This document shows positions 19,258-28,482 of a stretch of DNA of 64,000 nt, one piece after another. Source of the DNA: Synechococcus sp. BIOS-U3-1 (GTDB taxonomy: Bacteria; Cyanobacteriota; Cyanobacteriia; PCC-6307; Cyanobiaceae); the NCBI RefSeq assembly GCF_014279975.1, contig NZ_CP047936.1, positions 2,418,001 to 2,482,000 on the forward strand. The letters run 5' to 3'. The translations under genes and the position numbers were made by a program. Each line of letters begins with the position of its first letter. Within the stretch, counting starts at the first letter, position 1. The notes beneath the pieces are model-generated. The model searched no databases and was not told the origin of the DNA. It saw only the letters and a list, made by a program, of their open reading frames with translations.

Positions 19258-19764
19258 TTAATTCCGCGCCAAACCATGGCGCTGCCTCTTCTCCAGAGAC
19301 CAGCTTGAAACCGGCTGATGAGCCAGTGCTGCATTGCTCCAGAAGCCCTCGCCAGTGACCTCCTGACCACACCACATGGGAAGGTCAAAGGCATCTGAAA
19401 CATCACTGAGCTCCACCTCCGCCAGCACAAGCGGTGCATTTTCTCCTTCAAAGCAATCCACCACCCACTCACCGCCTGGAAGCGACAAGGCAAAACGGGT
19501 CTTGATCAACCGATGGGGCGCAAGAGTCCAGAGGGCTTCGGAATCGGCAGATGGCAGTTCGTATTCGAATTCATGGCGAGCAATTCCCTCCGCCGGTGCC
19601 TTGAGCGTGAGCCAGGCTTTTCCGTCGGCCCGAAGCCGCACCCGAACGGTGAAACCCTCCTCACTGGAGGCCAGATAGCCTTGCCTGAGGTGCTGTGGCT
19701 CGCCGGCATGGGCACGCCAGCCAGACCCTGTGACCAGGAAACGGCGTTCGATCTCGAGGGGCAT
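19258..19764 (-). CDS. CYTH domain protein
   Basis: A 168-residue triphosphate-tunnel metalloenzyme. The N-terminus MPLEIERRFLV carries the ExExR/K signature that binds metal and triphosphate. Further charged strands such as RVRLRADGKAWLTLKAP and LAEVELSD supply the inward-facing residues of the tunnel. Bacterial members hydrolyse inorganic tripolyphosphate or thiamine triphosphate, and adenylate cyclases of class IV share the fold; activity here is not decided. It lies ten bases downstream of nadK on the same strand, so the two are probably cotranscribed. Confidence 0.87.
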   Translation of the reverse strand: MPLEIERRFLVTGSGWRAHAGEPQHLRQGYLASSEEGFTVRVRLRADGKAWLTLKAPAEGIARHEFEYELPSADSEALWTLAPHRLIKTRFALSLPGGEWVVDCFEGENAPLVLAEVELSDVSDAFDLPMWCGQEVTGEGFWSNAALAHQPVSSWSLEKRQRHGLARN

Positions 19765-19774
19765 CGCTGAGCTG

Positions 19775-20716
19775 TCAGTTGGGCGAGGGAATCGTGTCCA
19801 CCAGGCTCCCCGCCCAGTGCAACTTGCGTGAAAGGGTGCGGTAATAAGAGGGCGACTGCTCCAACTGAACCATCAGCGCATGGTGAGGAGCCCTTTGAAT
19901 CACGCAGCATTCACCGGGACACAGCACCGGCCCACTGGCACCATCCTTCCAAAGCTTTACCGGTCGATAGCCGTCTCCAAGGGGCCAGATCACCAATCTT
20001 GACCTGGGTGGAAGCACCACCGGACGACTGGAGAGACTCATCGGACAGATGGGGCTCACGATGATGGCATCAATTCCTGGGTGAAGGATGGGTCCTCCTG
20101 CTGCCATCGCATAGCCGGTTGAACCGGTTGGCGTCGCCAGGATCAGACCATCACCCCGCACTTGATCGACCACTTCCCCGTCAATCTCCAGTTCAAGAGT
20201 GCAGGTGGGCGCAAGTTCTTCCTGACAGGGGCGCAGATACAGATCATTCAGAGCCCAATGACGCTCAATGTCATCCGCGGCACAACCTCCTTCTCCAGAC
20301 ACTGAACAGTTGAGGTCATCCGCTCGGTTCACGACAGCCTGCAGCATCATGCGGCGTTCCATCGCGAAATGATCATCCTGCAGGCGTCGCCACAAACCAT
20401 CACGACGAATCAGCCCAGGCTCATGGGTGAGGAAGCCGAGATGACCTCCGACGTTGAAACAGAGAAGCGGCACGTCATAAACAGCCAAATGCCGAGCAGC
20501 ACCCAGAACTGTGCCATCGCCTCCAAGCACCACCGCCAGATCAGGGAGTTCTGGTTCCGAAGCGAGGAGCCCTGGGAAGGGATCCGCGCTCAGGCCGCTC
20601 ATTGCCACGGATACAGTCACGCCAAGAGACTCCAGCGTCTTGGCACAAGCCTTGGCCTCTTTCAGTGCCAGAGGGCTTTCTGCCCTATAGATCAACCAGA
20701 CCCGTTGCAGACGCAT
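19775..20716 (-). CDS. nadK: NAD kinase
   Basis: A 313-residue enzyme that phosphorylates NAD to NADP. The catalytic GGDGT is at 65-69 ([15 protein letters not shown]), and the second conserved block [18 protein letters not shown] lies in the C-terminal half. The usual NEVVI-like motif appears as NDLYL. ATG 20716 is chosen because residues before it lie inside the ndhE end. Cyanobacteria usually have two NAD kinases, and I cannot assign which this is. It follows ndhE on the same strand with a 16-base gap, so NADP supply may be transcribed with NDH-1. Confidence 0.92.
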   Translation of the reverse strand: MRLQRVWLIYRAESPLALKEAKACAKTLESLGVTVSVAMSGLSADPFPGLLASEPELPDLAVVLGGDGTVLGAARHLAVYDVPLLCFNVGGHLGFLTHEPGLIRRDGLWRRLQDDHFAMERRMMLQAVVNRADDLNCSVSGEGGCAADDIERHWALNDLYLRPCQEELAPTCTLELEIDGEVVDQVRGDGLILATPTGSTGYAMAAGGPILHPGIDAIIVSPICPMSLSSRPVVLPPRSRLVIWPLGDGYRPVKLWKDGASGPVLCPGECCVIQRAPHHALMVQLEQSPSYYRTLSRKLHWAGSLVDTIPSPN

Positions 20717-20732
20717 GATGAGGGCGCCGGCC

Positions 20733-21065
20733 CTACCAGCGCAGAAGATTGAAGCGTTCCATGTCCACTGTGACGCGATTGCGATAGAGCGACAAAAGAA
20801 TGGCCAAACCAACCGCAGCTTCAGCAGCAGCGACTGTGATCACGAATACTGAGAAAATCTGACCACGGATCAACTGGCCGTCCACATAGGAGGAGAACGC
20901 CATCAGGTTGATATTCACACCATTGAGCATCAGCTCGATGCTCATGAGCACCCTCACAGCATTGCGACTGTTGATCAGCCCCCAGACGCCAGTGCAGAAA
21001 AGCACTGCGGCGACAAGCAGATAAGCCTCGAGAGGAACGGAACCGGACAGCAGCTCGGAGAGCAT
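20733..21065 (-). CDS. ndhE: NAD(P)H-quinone oxidoreductase subunit 4L
   Basis: A 110-residue membrane subunit with three predicted helices (around 14-31, 40-60 and 71-92). It shows the conserved [18 protein letters not shown], in which Glu is a proton-path residue, and [18 protein letters not shown] with the second conserved Glu. It is the last ndh gene of the ndhA-I-G-E operon, 18 bases after ndhG, and is followed closely by nadK. Confidence 0.94.
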   Translation of the reverse strand: MLSELLSGSVPLEAYLLVAAVLFCTGVWGLINSRNAVRVLMSIELMLNGVNINLMAFSSYVDGQLIRGQIFSVFVITVAAAEAAVGLAILLSLYRNRVTVDMERFNLLRW

Positions 21066-21083
21066 GAGAAGAAGAAGAAAACG

Positions 21084-21683
21084 TCAGGAAGGTGGTTGAT
21101 CAACCAGGAGGGGAGTCCGGGCCTTTTCAATCAGGCCTTGATCAGCAAGTTCACCAGTTCCTGGATCAACGGCCTGAACATCGCGTCGAGCCAGAACAAT
21201 GGCTCCGATCATGGCCATGAGCAGCAGGACTGAAGCGAGCTCAAAAGGAAGCAAATAATCGGTGAAGAGGTGCTCACCGATTCGAACAGTGGCGTCTTCT
21301 CCGATCGGCTCTGGCCCTTCAGCCCAAGGGGTAGTGACGACCACCCTCGTTAACAGGGCGAAGAGGCCGGCACAGACACCGCCGGAAAGCAGGCGACGCA
21401 AGGTCAAACCTGGAATCGGAGCGAGATCTTCCTTTTTGTTCACGAGCATGATCGCGAACAGGATCAGCACGTTCACAGCACCGACGTACACGAGCACCTG
21501 GGCTGCCGCCACGAAACTGGCATTGAGCAGCAGATACAAACCAGCCACTGCCAAGAACACGCCTCCAAGCAAGAAGGCGGAATAGACGATGTTGCTGAGT
21601 AGAACTACGCCGAGAGCTCCCAGCACAACCACAAAGCTGAGCACCAGAAAGCAGATCAGCTGCGTGGACGCTGCGATCGTCAT
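21084..21683 (-). CDS. ndhG: NAD(P)H-quinone oxidoreductase chain 6
   Basis: A 199-residue membrane subunit (Nuo J/ND6 type) with about five hydrophobic helices. The conserved segment [22 protein letters not shown] carries the pi-bulge helix of the family. The C-terminal tail is soluble. Its ATG overlaps the ndhI stop by four bases, a coupled arrangement seen in many ndh operons. Confidence 0.93.
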   Translation of the reverse strand: MTIAASTQLICFLVLSFVVVLGALGVVLLSNIVYSAFLLGGVFLAVAGLYLLLNASFVAAAQVLVYVGAVNVLILFAIMLVNKKEDLAPIPGLTLRRLLSGGVCAGLFALLTRVVVTTPWAEGPEPIGEDATVRIGEHLFTDYLLPFELASVLLLMAMIGAIVLARRDVQAVDPGTGELADQGLIEKARTPLLVDQPPS

Positions 21684-22351
21684 TCGGCACTCTCCTTGGA
21701 ATCAGTGGACGCTGTGGTTGATTCTCCCGCATCCACTGTTGACACAGCTGCAGCTGACTTCATGGCTGCCAGCTTCATGGCTGCCAGCACCTGATCAGGT
21801 CGCTGACCGGCACGTGGTCGATCGGGATCCACAACATGGGGATCAAGCTCGCCGGCCGGAAGGTAAGCAAGTTCTCGCAGGGGCAGAACTGATGGGTCTG
21901 TCGTCACGCTGGTGGGAAGACGCCCTAGTGCGACGTTGTCGTAGTTGAGGCTGTGACGGTCAAATGCTGCCAGCTCATACTCTTCGGTCATCGAAAGGCA
22001 ATTGGTGGGGCAGTACTCCACGCAGTTGCCGCAGAAAATGCAAACCCCGAAATCGATCGAGTAATTACGCAGTTCTTTCTTCTTGGTGGCTTTGTTCATC
22101 ACCCAATCCACCACAGGCAGGTTGATCGGGCAGACACGCACGCACACCTCACAGGCAATGCACTTGTCGAACTCGTAATGAATGCGTCCCCGATACCTCT
22201 CAGACGGAATCAGTTTCTCGTAGGGGTACTGCACCGTCACAGGACGGCGCTTCATATGGTCAAAGGTGACGGAAAGACCTTGCGTGAGATTGCGCGCCGC
22301 ATCTACGGCATCTCTGGTGTAATCACCAACCTGTTTGAGAAAACCGAACAT
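21680..22351 (-). CDS. ndhI: NAD(P)H-quinone oxidoreductase subunit I (two 4Fe-4S clusters)
   Basis: A 223-residue peripheral-arm subunit. [12 protein letters not shown] (Cys 64, 67, 70, 74) and [12 protein letters not shown] (Cys 104, 107, 110, 114) bind the two 4Fe-4S clusters that pass electrons towards the quinone site. The core matches NdhI closely. The tail after about residue 175 is Ala/Ser/Thr-rich and contains LAAMK twice in a row, encoded by a tandem 15-bp repeat. It is the second gene of the ndhA-I-G-E operon. Confidence 0.95.
   Translation of the reverse strand: MFGFLKQVGDYTRDAVDAARNLTQGLSVTFDHMKRRPVTVQYPYEKLIPSERYRGRIHYEFDKCIACEVCVRVCPINLPVVDWVMNKATKKKELRNYSIDFGVCIFCGNCVEYCPTNCLSMTEEYELAAFDRHSLNYDNVALGRLPTSVTTDPSVLPLRELAYLPAGELDPHVVDPDRPRAGQRPDQVLAAMKLAAMKSAAAVSTVDAGESTTASTDSKESAE
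21759..21788. repeat. tandem 15-bp repeat inside ndhI
   Basis: TTCATGGCTGCCAGC is present twice without a gap (21759-21773 and 21774-21788). In ndhI it encodes a duplicated five-residue LAAMK block in the non-conserved C-terminal tail, so it is in frame and probably neutral. It looks like a slippage duplication. Confidence 0.9.
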
Positions 22352-22407
22352 GGCCTGAGGAAGGGGAGACGGAGAAACCGCTAAAACAAGAGCCTAGGTA
22401 ATTAAAC

Positions 22408-23562
22408 CTAACCTCCGAAGGCGACCGGGAATGCAAGTTTGAGAGCTGCGGTCACAAGCAGATTGACCAAAGCAAGCGGCAACAGGAACTTCCAGCCAAG
22501 ATCCAGCAGCTGATCAATACGCACCCGCGGCGTGGACCAGCGCAGAAGAATGGCAATGAACACGAGCAGATAGGCCTTAAGCACGGTCATCACAATGCCT
22601 GTTGTGCCTGTGATCACCTGGACTAAAGGAGCATCGACTGACTGCCCCAACCAACCCGCGAGCCATTCCACAGGCAGGGGAAAACCCCAACCTCCGAGAT
22701 AAAGCACTGAAACCAGCAGAGCTGACAGCACCAAATTGATGTAGCTGCCGAGGTAGAAGAGAGCAAACTTCATTCCGGCGTATTCGGTCTGATAACCGGC
22801 AACCAACTCCTCTTCCGCTTCGGGGAGGTCGAACGGAAGGCGTTCACATTCCGCCAGAGCACAGATCCAGAAAATCAGAAAGCCAACAGGCTGACGCCAG
22901 ATGTTCCAGCTGAGGATGCCAGCTCCTGTTTGCTGGTCGACAATGTCAACAGTGCTGAGGGAGTTGCTCATCATCACCACCGCAAGCACGGCAAGCGCAA
23001 GCGGAATCTCGTAACTGATTGACTGTGCAGCTGCCCTCAGGCCTCCAAGCAGGGAATACTTGTTATTAGAGGCGTATCCACTCATCAGCAGGCCAATGGG
23101 CTGAACGCTGCTGAGGGAGATCCACAGAAAAATACCCACTCCCACATTGCTGATCAGCAGGTTCTGACCGAACGGAACGATGAGCCAGGACAAAATCACT
23201 GGAACAACGACCAGAACGGGGCCGAGGGTGAACAGCAAACTGTCGGCCCTGGCAGGAATGATGTCTTCCTTGACCAGCAATTTGAGGCCATCAGCCAGGG
23301 GCTGAAGAACTCCGAGCGCACCTGCATATTCAGGTCCAATCCGCTGCTGCACCGCTGCTGAGATCTTGCGCTCAAGCCAAACGGTGACCAAAACCCCCAC
23401 CACTGCTGCTACCAACACCAAAAGCATTGGCAGTGGCAGCCAGATCAACCGAGCTGCCTGTTCAGACAGACCGAAGCCCTCAAGAGCCTGACTGAAACTT
23501 CGTTCAAGATCGAGGCCAGGACTGACCAGGGCCGGTGCGCTGGTGGCGAGGAAAGTCACCAT
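22408..23562 (-). CDS. ndhA: NAD(P)H-quinone oxidoreductase subunit 1
   Basis: A 384-residue membrane subunit (NuoH/ND1 type) that forms the quinone chamber at the junction of the arms. Conserved blocks are [31 protein letters not shown] and the loop [23 protein letters not shown] with its acidic cluster. The first ATG (23562) is preferred to TTG 23568. It heads the ndhA-I-G-E operon, 56 bases before ndhI, and lies 24 bases after gltA, so gltA may also be cotranscribed. Confidence 0.94.
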   Translation of the reverse strand: MVTFLATSAPALVSPGLDLERSFSQALEGFGLSEQAARLIWLPLPMLLVLVAAVVGVLVTVWLERKISAAVQQRIGPEYAGALGVLQPLADGLKLLVKEDIIPARADSLLFTLGPVLVVVPVILSWLIVPFGQNLLISNVGVGIFLWISLSSVQPIGLLMSGYASNNKYSLLGGLRAAAQSISYEIPLALAVLAVVMMSNSLSTVDIVDQQTGAGILSWNIWRQPVGFLIFWICALAECERLPFDLPEAEEELVAGYQTEYAGMKFALFYLGSYINLVLSALLVSVLYLGGWGFPLPVEWLAGWLGQSVDAPLVQVITGTTGIVMTVLKAYLLVFIAILLRWSTPRVRIDQLLDLGWKFLLPLALVNLLVTAALKLAFPVAFGG

Positions 23563-23586
23563 GAGCAAAGGTGTGATGAATGTAAC

Positions 23587-24795
23587 TTAAGTGGTGATGG
23601 TTGGAACACGGGCCTCCAGTGGCGTCCACTGACGCAGATCACTGCCTGTGTAGATCTGAGATGGTCGGAAGATCCGATTGGCACCAAGCTGTTCGCGCCA
23701 GTGAGCCAGCCAGCCGGCAACTCTGGCAATGGCAAAGACCGGGGTGAATAGATCTCTGGGGATACCCAGCTTTCGGTACACAAGTCCGGAATAGAAGTCC
23801 ACATTGGGATAGATGCCTTTCGGGCCAAGACGCGCTTCCGCCGCTTTCTCCAGAGCTCTGGCCACGTCGTACATCTCATCGTGACCAAAGCGCTCGAACA
23901 TCTCTTCAGCAAGGGTTTGAAGGATCACAGCACGAGGATCTTTGACACGGTATTCACGGTGACCGAATCCCATAATCTTGCGCTTGCTGGCCATGGCCTC
24001 ATCGAGATAGCCCGCGGCTAGATCTGGCGTAGCGATCTCTTCGAGCATTGCCAGGACGTCTTCATTGGCCCCTCCATGAAGGGGGCCAGCGAGCGTGCCG
24101 ACGGCGGAAGCAACAACCGCGTAAGGATCGGTGAGGGTGCTGGCGGTCACACGGGCACTGAAAGTGCTGGCGTTGAGACTGTGTTCCGCGTGCAAGATCA
24201 GACACTGATCAAAGATCCTTGAGGCCATTGGATCCGGCTCACGCTCCATGAGCATGTAAAGGAAATTGGCGGAATACGCCAGATCATCCCTGGGCTGGAT
24301 GGGGTCCTGACCTTTACGGATCAGCTGAAAAGCGGCGACCATCGTCGGGATCTTGGCGATCAGCCTGACCACAGCGTCGTAGATGTACTGGGGGTCGTCG
24401 ATGGCTCGACGTGAATAGAAGAGACCAAGAGACGCTGCGCTGGACTGCAGAGCATCCATCGGATGCCCATCGGATGGGAAGCACTTCATCATGTCCCTGA
24501 CGCGAAAACTCACGCGTCGGTGCATCTGCACCTCGTCCTCAAAGTCGCGCAACTGCTGAGGGGTCGGCAATTGCCCCCAGATCAGCAGGTATGTGGTTTC
24601 CAGGAAGCTGCAGTGGGTGGCCAGATCGTCGACGGGATAGCCGCGATAGGACAAGCACCCCGCATGACCATCGATGTCACAGATGGACGACTGGGTAGCA
24701 GGCACCCCCTCAAGTCCGGGGCGGAACACCAGACCCGTTCGCTCATGACGGATCTCGGCACCATCGTTCTGACTCACCAACCTCCGCTTCAGCAC
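23587..24795 (-). CDS. gltA: citrate synthase
   Basis: A 402-residue enzyme at most, condensing acetyl-CoA and oxaloacetate. LHGGANE and GFGHREYRVKDPRA carry the catalytic His residues, and PNVDFYSGLVY holds the catalytic Asp. The start is uncertain: GTG 24795, TTG 24780 or GTG 24777 all precede the conserved RHERTGLVFRPGLEGV region. It follows sixA by nine bases on the same strand. In cyanobacteria it feeds 2-oxoglutarate synthesis for nitrogen assimilation. Confidence 0.94.
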   Translation of the reverse strand: MLKRRLVSQNDGAEIRHERTGLVFRPGLEGVPATQSSICDIDGHAGCLSYRGYPVDDLATHCSFLETTYLLIWGQLPTPQQLRDFEDEVQMHRRVSFRVRDMMKCFPSDGHPMDALQSSAASLGLFYSRRAIDDPQYIYDAVVRLIAKIPTMVAAFQLIRKGQDPIQPRDDLAYSANFLYMLMEREPDPMASRIFDQCLILHAEHSLNASTFSARVTASTLTDPYAVVASAVGTLAGPLHGGANEDVLAMLEEIATPDLAAGYLDEAMASKRKIMGFGHREYRVKDPRAVILQTLAEEMFERFGHDEMYDVARALEKAAEARLGPKGIYPNVDFYSGLVYRKLGIPRDLFTPVFAIARVAGWLAHWREQLGANRIFRPSQIYTGSDLRQWTPLEARVPTITT

Positions 24796-24804
24796 AAAGG
24801 CAAC

Positions 24805-25305
24805 TTAAACGGAGCGCGGAAGTAAAAGACGAGGCCTAAGCAATGCCTGCAGTTCGGCCTGACCCCGAGGATCGCTCAGGTCTGCCGGCCAACTGAGATG
24901 GCAGTATCCGGCCTTTCGCAGGCGCAAGCTTCCGAGGGGTGCTCCGATCAACGTCGCCGCAAGCGTGCTCAGCTCCGGCTCATGGCCGACCAACAGGCAA
25001 CAACCAGACAAGCGGTAGACCAATGGCCAAGGGTCACCTCCCGGCTCCAGGGCTGAATCGAGACAGATCGACTCCGCCAGCCCAGCCTGGATCGCCAGCT
25101 CGGCCGTCTGCCTAGCTCGACGGTAAGGACTGCTGATCAGTGTGTCCGCCTGCACATCAAGCATCCGTAATTGACGGACCACCTCCCAAGTGCGACGCAG
25201 GCCCCGACCCGTCAGACCGCGATCGGGATGATCACGGCCCAGCACGCGTTGTGCGGCAATGCCATGGCGCAGGAGAAGAAGATCAACCGAGCTGGAGTCG
25301 CGCAC
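24805..25305 (-). CDS. sixA: SixA-type phosphohistidine phosphatase
   Basis: A 166-residue histidine-phosphatase-fold protein. The catalytic motif LLLRHGIA has the RHG triad at 13-15, and the second His is in LVGHEPELS. In E. coli SixA dephosphorylates the histidine phosphotransfer domain of ArcB or NPr; no such partner is evident here, so the target is unknown. The 5' end overlaps the end of the DUF3352 gene by 23 bases, and gltA follows directly, so the three look like one operon. Confidence 0.85.
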   Translation of the reverse strand: MRDSSSVDLLLLRHGIAAQRVLGRDHPDRGLTGRGLRRTWEVVRQLRMLDVQADTLISSPYRRARQTAELAIQAGLAESICLDSALEPGGDPWPLVYRLSGCCLLVGHEPELSTLAATLIGAPLGSLRLRKAGYCHLSWPADLSDPRGQAELQALLRPRLLLPRSV

Positions 25306-26920
25306 GCAGACGCAAGCTGCTCACACGCTCATCCTGCACGGAGGCTGCGTTCTGGTCAGCCCCAGCGGCGATGGCCAAGCCTTGGACGGCCGGCAGCAGT
25401 GATCGACCGGCCACACCCTGCACCAGCTCCCAGGGTCGCCACTGACCAAGGCGCAAGCGACTGGGGGCCGCAGCGAGTGCCAGTTGCTGAGCCAGCACTG
25501 ACTGACTCGGGGATTGCAGCTCATGCAGCTGCTGCTGTCGCTGAATCAGATCACCGCTCTCACCGCGACGTCGCAAACCATCGAGTGTCTCTGCCCACCA
25601 GTTCACACCGGTGTGCCGCTCCAGAGCAACAGCGAGCTCAGCCTGAAGAGACTCCTCTCCGCGACGACGCTGACGAGCCAGACGAGTCCAGACCTGAACA
25701 GGCTGGCCGTCGCTCTCGAGGGTGGAACCAGTCAAGCCGAGCTCCTGAAGCCGACCATCCACCATTTCGGGATCGGGACGATTAGGCCGGGTGCCCAGCA
25801 CCCAGCCCTGCGGCCCCTGCTGCCAGAGCATGGGCCCTTGATCGAGGTCCACGACCGCAGCCGCGGCCCCGGTCGGAACCGATTCCAACGCCTGCCGCAG
25901 GATGGGAGCGATCCACTGGGCCAGGGGCTCGTTGGCATCAGGAGCCAGCAGAGCCGCAGGGTTCGTCAACAAAGCGACGGTCTGCGCATCACCGCCGGCA
26001 TCTCTCAGCAACGCATCGCTGTCCGTCGTCTGAGACCCCACGGGAATTAGAGGCTCACGGAAGTGGACTACGGCATCAAGCGCCAAATCAGGTCCCTGCG
26101 GTGTCAGCGATGCCACCAGCCCTTGGAGGTCTTCGCGGGCCGTGATCGCTGATGGGACCCCCAGCCAGCGGTCCATCGCGCCAGGGTTGGCAATCAAAAC
26201 AGCGGCCCCACGACCGAAGCTTTGGAGATCAGTTGCCAAAGCAGGATCTCCAAGTTGATGCTGACTTTCCAGCTGGGACACATCAAGGGCCTGTTCAAGC
26301 ACCCCTCGCCCTGAAGCCAGCAACAGCAGATTGTCATCGATTAATGCAGTGGCGATCGGTTGTGGATCTCTTCCCAGCAGGGCTCCACGACCACTGATCA
26401 GTCCCATGCCGCGATAACGGGAGATCTGCAGATCGGTGCCTGCCAGGCTTCGGGTCTGCCAGAAACGCTGCAGAAAGCGCTTAGCACCGTCTTCATCGCG
26501 GCTCGACAGTGCCAGCACCCAGCCCTGCTTGGGTTGTTCGCCGGACTGCTGAGCAGGAGCATCCAACACTGCAAAGCTGACCTCGGGACCAATCCAACCG
26601 GCCAGCTCAGCGCTGAAGTCAAGACCAGCCAGAGCAAAAGCACCATCTCTGAGCTGACGGGTGCTGTCATTCACCAGTCGGCGTTGGCGCACTGGTGCAA
26701 CGGCCTGTGCGTAAGCAGGCACCTGACGGGTATCAACCAACCAATGCAGCGTTAGAGCTGCATCACTCGGCATAAAACGTGCCGCCCGGGGCAACTCAAG
26801 GGGCCGTTCCATGATTCGCAGCGGGCTCTGACGAGCCATGCCCCACCACAACCCCAGGGCGAGCGTGAGCAGCGCCACCGCCACAGCGACCAGAGCCAGC
26901 AGGAACGAGCGCCCTTTCAT
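25283..26920 (-). CDS. DUF3352 membrane-anchored protein
   Basis: A 545-residue protein with an N-terminal transmembrane segment (about 4-24, SFLLALVAVAVALLTLALGL) and a long extracytoplasmic domain that fits DUF3352, a cyanobacterial family of unknown function. I prefer ATG 26920 to 26938 because it puts a short positive MKGR before the helix. No catalytic motif is visible. It heads an apparent operon with sixA and gltA and diverges from a rhodanese gene across 50 bases. Confidence 0.8.
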   Translation of the reverse strand: MKGRSFLLALVAVAVALLTLALGLWWGMARQSPLRIMERPLELPRAARFMPSDAALTLHWLVDTRQVPAYAQAVAPVRQRRLVNDSTRQLRDGAFALAGLDFSAELAGWIGPEVSFAVLDAPAQQSGEQPKQGWVLALSSRDEDGAKRFLQRFWQTRSLAGTDLQISRYRGMGLISGRGALLGRDPQPIATALIDDNLLLLASGRGVLEQALDVSQLESQHQLGDPALATDLQSFGRGAAVLIANPGAMDRWLGVPSAITAREDLQGLVASLTPQGPDLALDAVVHFREPLIPVGSQTTDSDALLRDAGGDAQTVALLTNPAALLAPDANEPLAQWIAPILRQALESVPTGAAAAVVDLDQGPMLWQQGPQGWVLGTRPNRPDPEMVDGRLQELGLTGSTLESDGQPVQVWTRLARQRRRGEESLQAELAVALERHTGVNWWAETLDGLRRRGESGDLIQRQQQLHELQSPSQSVLAQQLALAAAPSRLRLGQWRPWELVQGVAGRSLLPAVQGLAIAAGADQNAASVQDERVSSLRLRARLQLG

Positions 26921-26970
26921 GAACAGGCGGTGAAGCACATCGTGCTCATCTTCTATCCATCCAGGGAGCT

Positions 26971-27348
26971 ATGCCAGCCCGAAGCCAGACTGACGTGATG
27001 AATGGACCCACCCCAAAACCCCTCAAAGCCAGCGAGCTGAACAACTGGCTCAGCAGGAACGTCGATCTGACTGTCGTAGATGTGCGGGAGCAGCAAGAGC
27101 TGGCGATCGCTCCCTTTCCGTATCCAGTCAGGCATCTGCCCTTGAGTGATGCTGAAAACTGGATGGGAACCATTGATGCTGTGCTGCCGCAGAGTGGCTC
27201 GATCGTGGTGTTGTGCCATGCCGGTGTGCGCAGCTGGAATTTCGGTTGCTGGCTGCTCGAGAATCGGCCATCACTTGACGTATGGAACCTCGAGGGTGGC
27301 ATTGACGCCTGGAGCGTCATGGTGGATTCCGCAGTACCGCGCTACTGA
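26971..27348 (+). CDS. rhodanese-like domain protein
   Basis: A protein of up to 125 residues consisting of a single rhodanese domain. The active-site loop is CHAGVRS, with the catalytic Cys, and VVDVREQQELAIAPF is the conserved CH2A-like region. Such proteins carry sulfane sulfur, but the acceptor is not known. Starts at 26971 and 26998 are both plausible, the second being nearer the domain. The stop codon falls within the first unit of a degenerate 15-bp repeat. Confidence 0.88.
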   Translation: MPARSQTDVMNGPTPKPLKASELNNWLSRNVDLTVVDVREQQELAIAPFPYPVRHLPLSDAENWMGTIDAVLPQSGSIVVLCHAGVRSWNFGCWLLENRPSLDVWNLEGGIDAWSVMVDSAVPRY

Positions 27349-27384
27349 TCGCCGCGCTATTGATCGCTGCGCCGCTAATCGTTG
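27340..27384. repeat. three degenerate 15-bp direct repeats across the rhodanese stop
   Basis: CGCTACTGATCGCCG, CGCTATTGATCGCTG and CGCCGCTAATCGTTG lie end to end from 27340 to 27384. The first unit contains the rhodanese stop. The remainder of the 125-base spacer to hrcA shows nothing else that I can name. Confidence 0.7.
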
Positions 27385-27473
27385 CACCAATCAACCGAAC
27401 AGCGTGCATTCATGACAAGAGCGAACCGGCGTGACTGGTTGTTCGTAGGATTTTGGTTCGCAAGTTGGTCCCC

Positions 27474-28466
27474 GTGAAGCCGCTGCCCCGACGACAGCAG
27501 GAGGTCCTTCAGGCCACGGTCCACCATTACGTTGACACCATCGAACCGGTAGGCAGCCGGGCTTTAGTGCAGCGATTCGGGATCAAGGCCAGCTCGGCCA
27601 CAGTGCGTTCGGCCATGGGAGCTCTCGAACAGCGTGGACTTCTGACCCAGCCACACCCGTCGTCGGGTCGCGTGCCCAGTCCCCAGGGCTACCGCCACTA
27701 CGTGGACTGCCTGCTGCCCGAGCCAGGTGCAGGCGCCCATCACCTGGAGCGGGAATTAACCCAGCTGAGCCTGCGCTGGGCGGCACTGGATGACCTTCTG
27801 CTGCAGCTCACTCGCCGGCTGACGGATTTCACAGGTCTGATGAGCCTGATCAGCCCGCCACAAAGATCCAAGAGCCAACTCAGAACCATTCGCCTGGTCC
27901 GCAGTGAAGACCGCCTCCTGGTGATGCTCGTCGGCGATTCCAGCCAGGCCCATCACCTCAATCTGCGGCTGCCCCACGGCAGTGCCGGTCAGGTGGAAGC
28001 CTTGGAACGCTGGACCTCCGACCAGCTGCTGCAGGCCGGCAAACTGGATTGGAGCTGTCTGCCACAGCAACTTCAGCCCTGCGGGAGGGCACTACAGGAT
28101 GCCCTGGAGAACGGGAATCCCTTCCATCGCCCGATCGAGCAGGCACCTTTGGTGCATGGGGTTTCGAGGCTGGTGGCCGAACCCGAATTCAGTGATAGCG
28201 CCCGGGTGAGACCTCTTCTCGACCTGATGGACAGTGATCCGGCAGCATTTGTTCCTGCTCCTGCCTGGTCCGACGGGCGAGTCTGGATCGGCCAGGAGCA
28301 TCCTCAAACAGCCCTCAGCCGCTGTTCAGTCGTCCAGGCCAGCTACCGCAGCGGTGATGGGGGTGTAGGCCAGGTTGCTTTGATCGGGCCGATGCGTATG
28401 GCTTACGCAACCGCTCGTGCGGCCGTGAATTCCGTCGCAGTGACCCTGGAGCGCTTACTCAGCTGA
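27474..28466 (+). CDS. hrcA: heat-inducible transcription repressor HrcA
   Basis: A 330-residue repressor that binds CIRCE operators of groESL-type genes. The N-terminal winged helix is recognisable (RRQQEVLQATVHHYVDTIEPVGSRAL, then SSATVRSAMGALEQRGLL), followed by the long HrcA core. GTG 27474 gives the expected VKPLPRRQQ start, and the earlier TTG 27453 would add seven residues. No CIRCE element was seen near it, and no chaperone gene is in the window. The gene converges with trpB with a 16-base gap. Confidence 0.92.
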   Translation: MKPLPRRQQEVLQATVHHYVDTIEPVGSRALVQRFGIKASSATVRSAMGALEQRGLLTQPHPSSGRVPSPQGYRHYVDCLLPEPGAGAHHLERELTQLSLRWAALDDLLLQLTRRLTDFTGLMSLISPPQRSKSQLRTIRLVRSEDRLLVMLVGDSSQAHHLNLRLPHGSAGQVEALERWTSDQLLQAGKLDWSCLPQQLQPCGRALQDALENGNPFHRPIEQAPLVHGVSRLVAEPEFSDSARVRPLLDLMDSDPAAFVPAPAWSDGRVWIGQEHPQTALSRCSVVQASYRSGDGGVGQVALIGPMRMAYATARAAVNSVAVTLERLLS

Positions 28467-28482
28467 GACAAGCTCTGAATGT

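Noticed and set aside
27349-27473. A CIRCE operator near hrcA
   Set aside because: No TTAGCACTC/GAGTGCTAA-like inverted repeat is present in the spacer or nearby.
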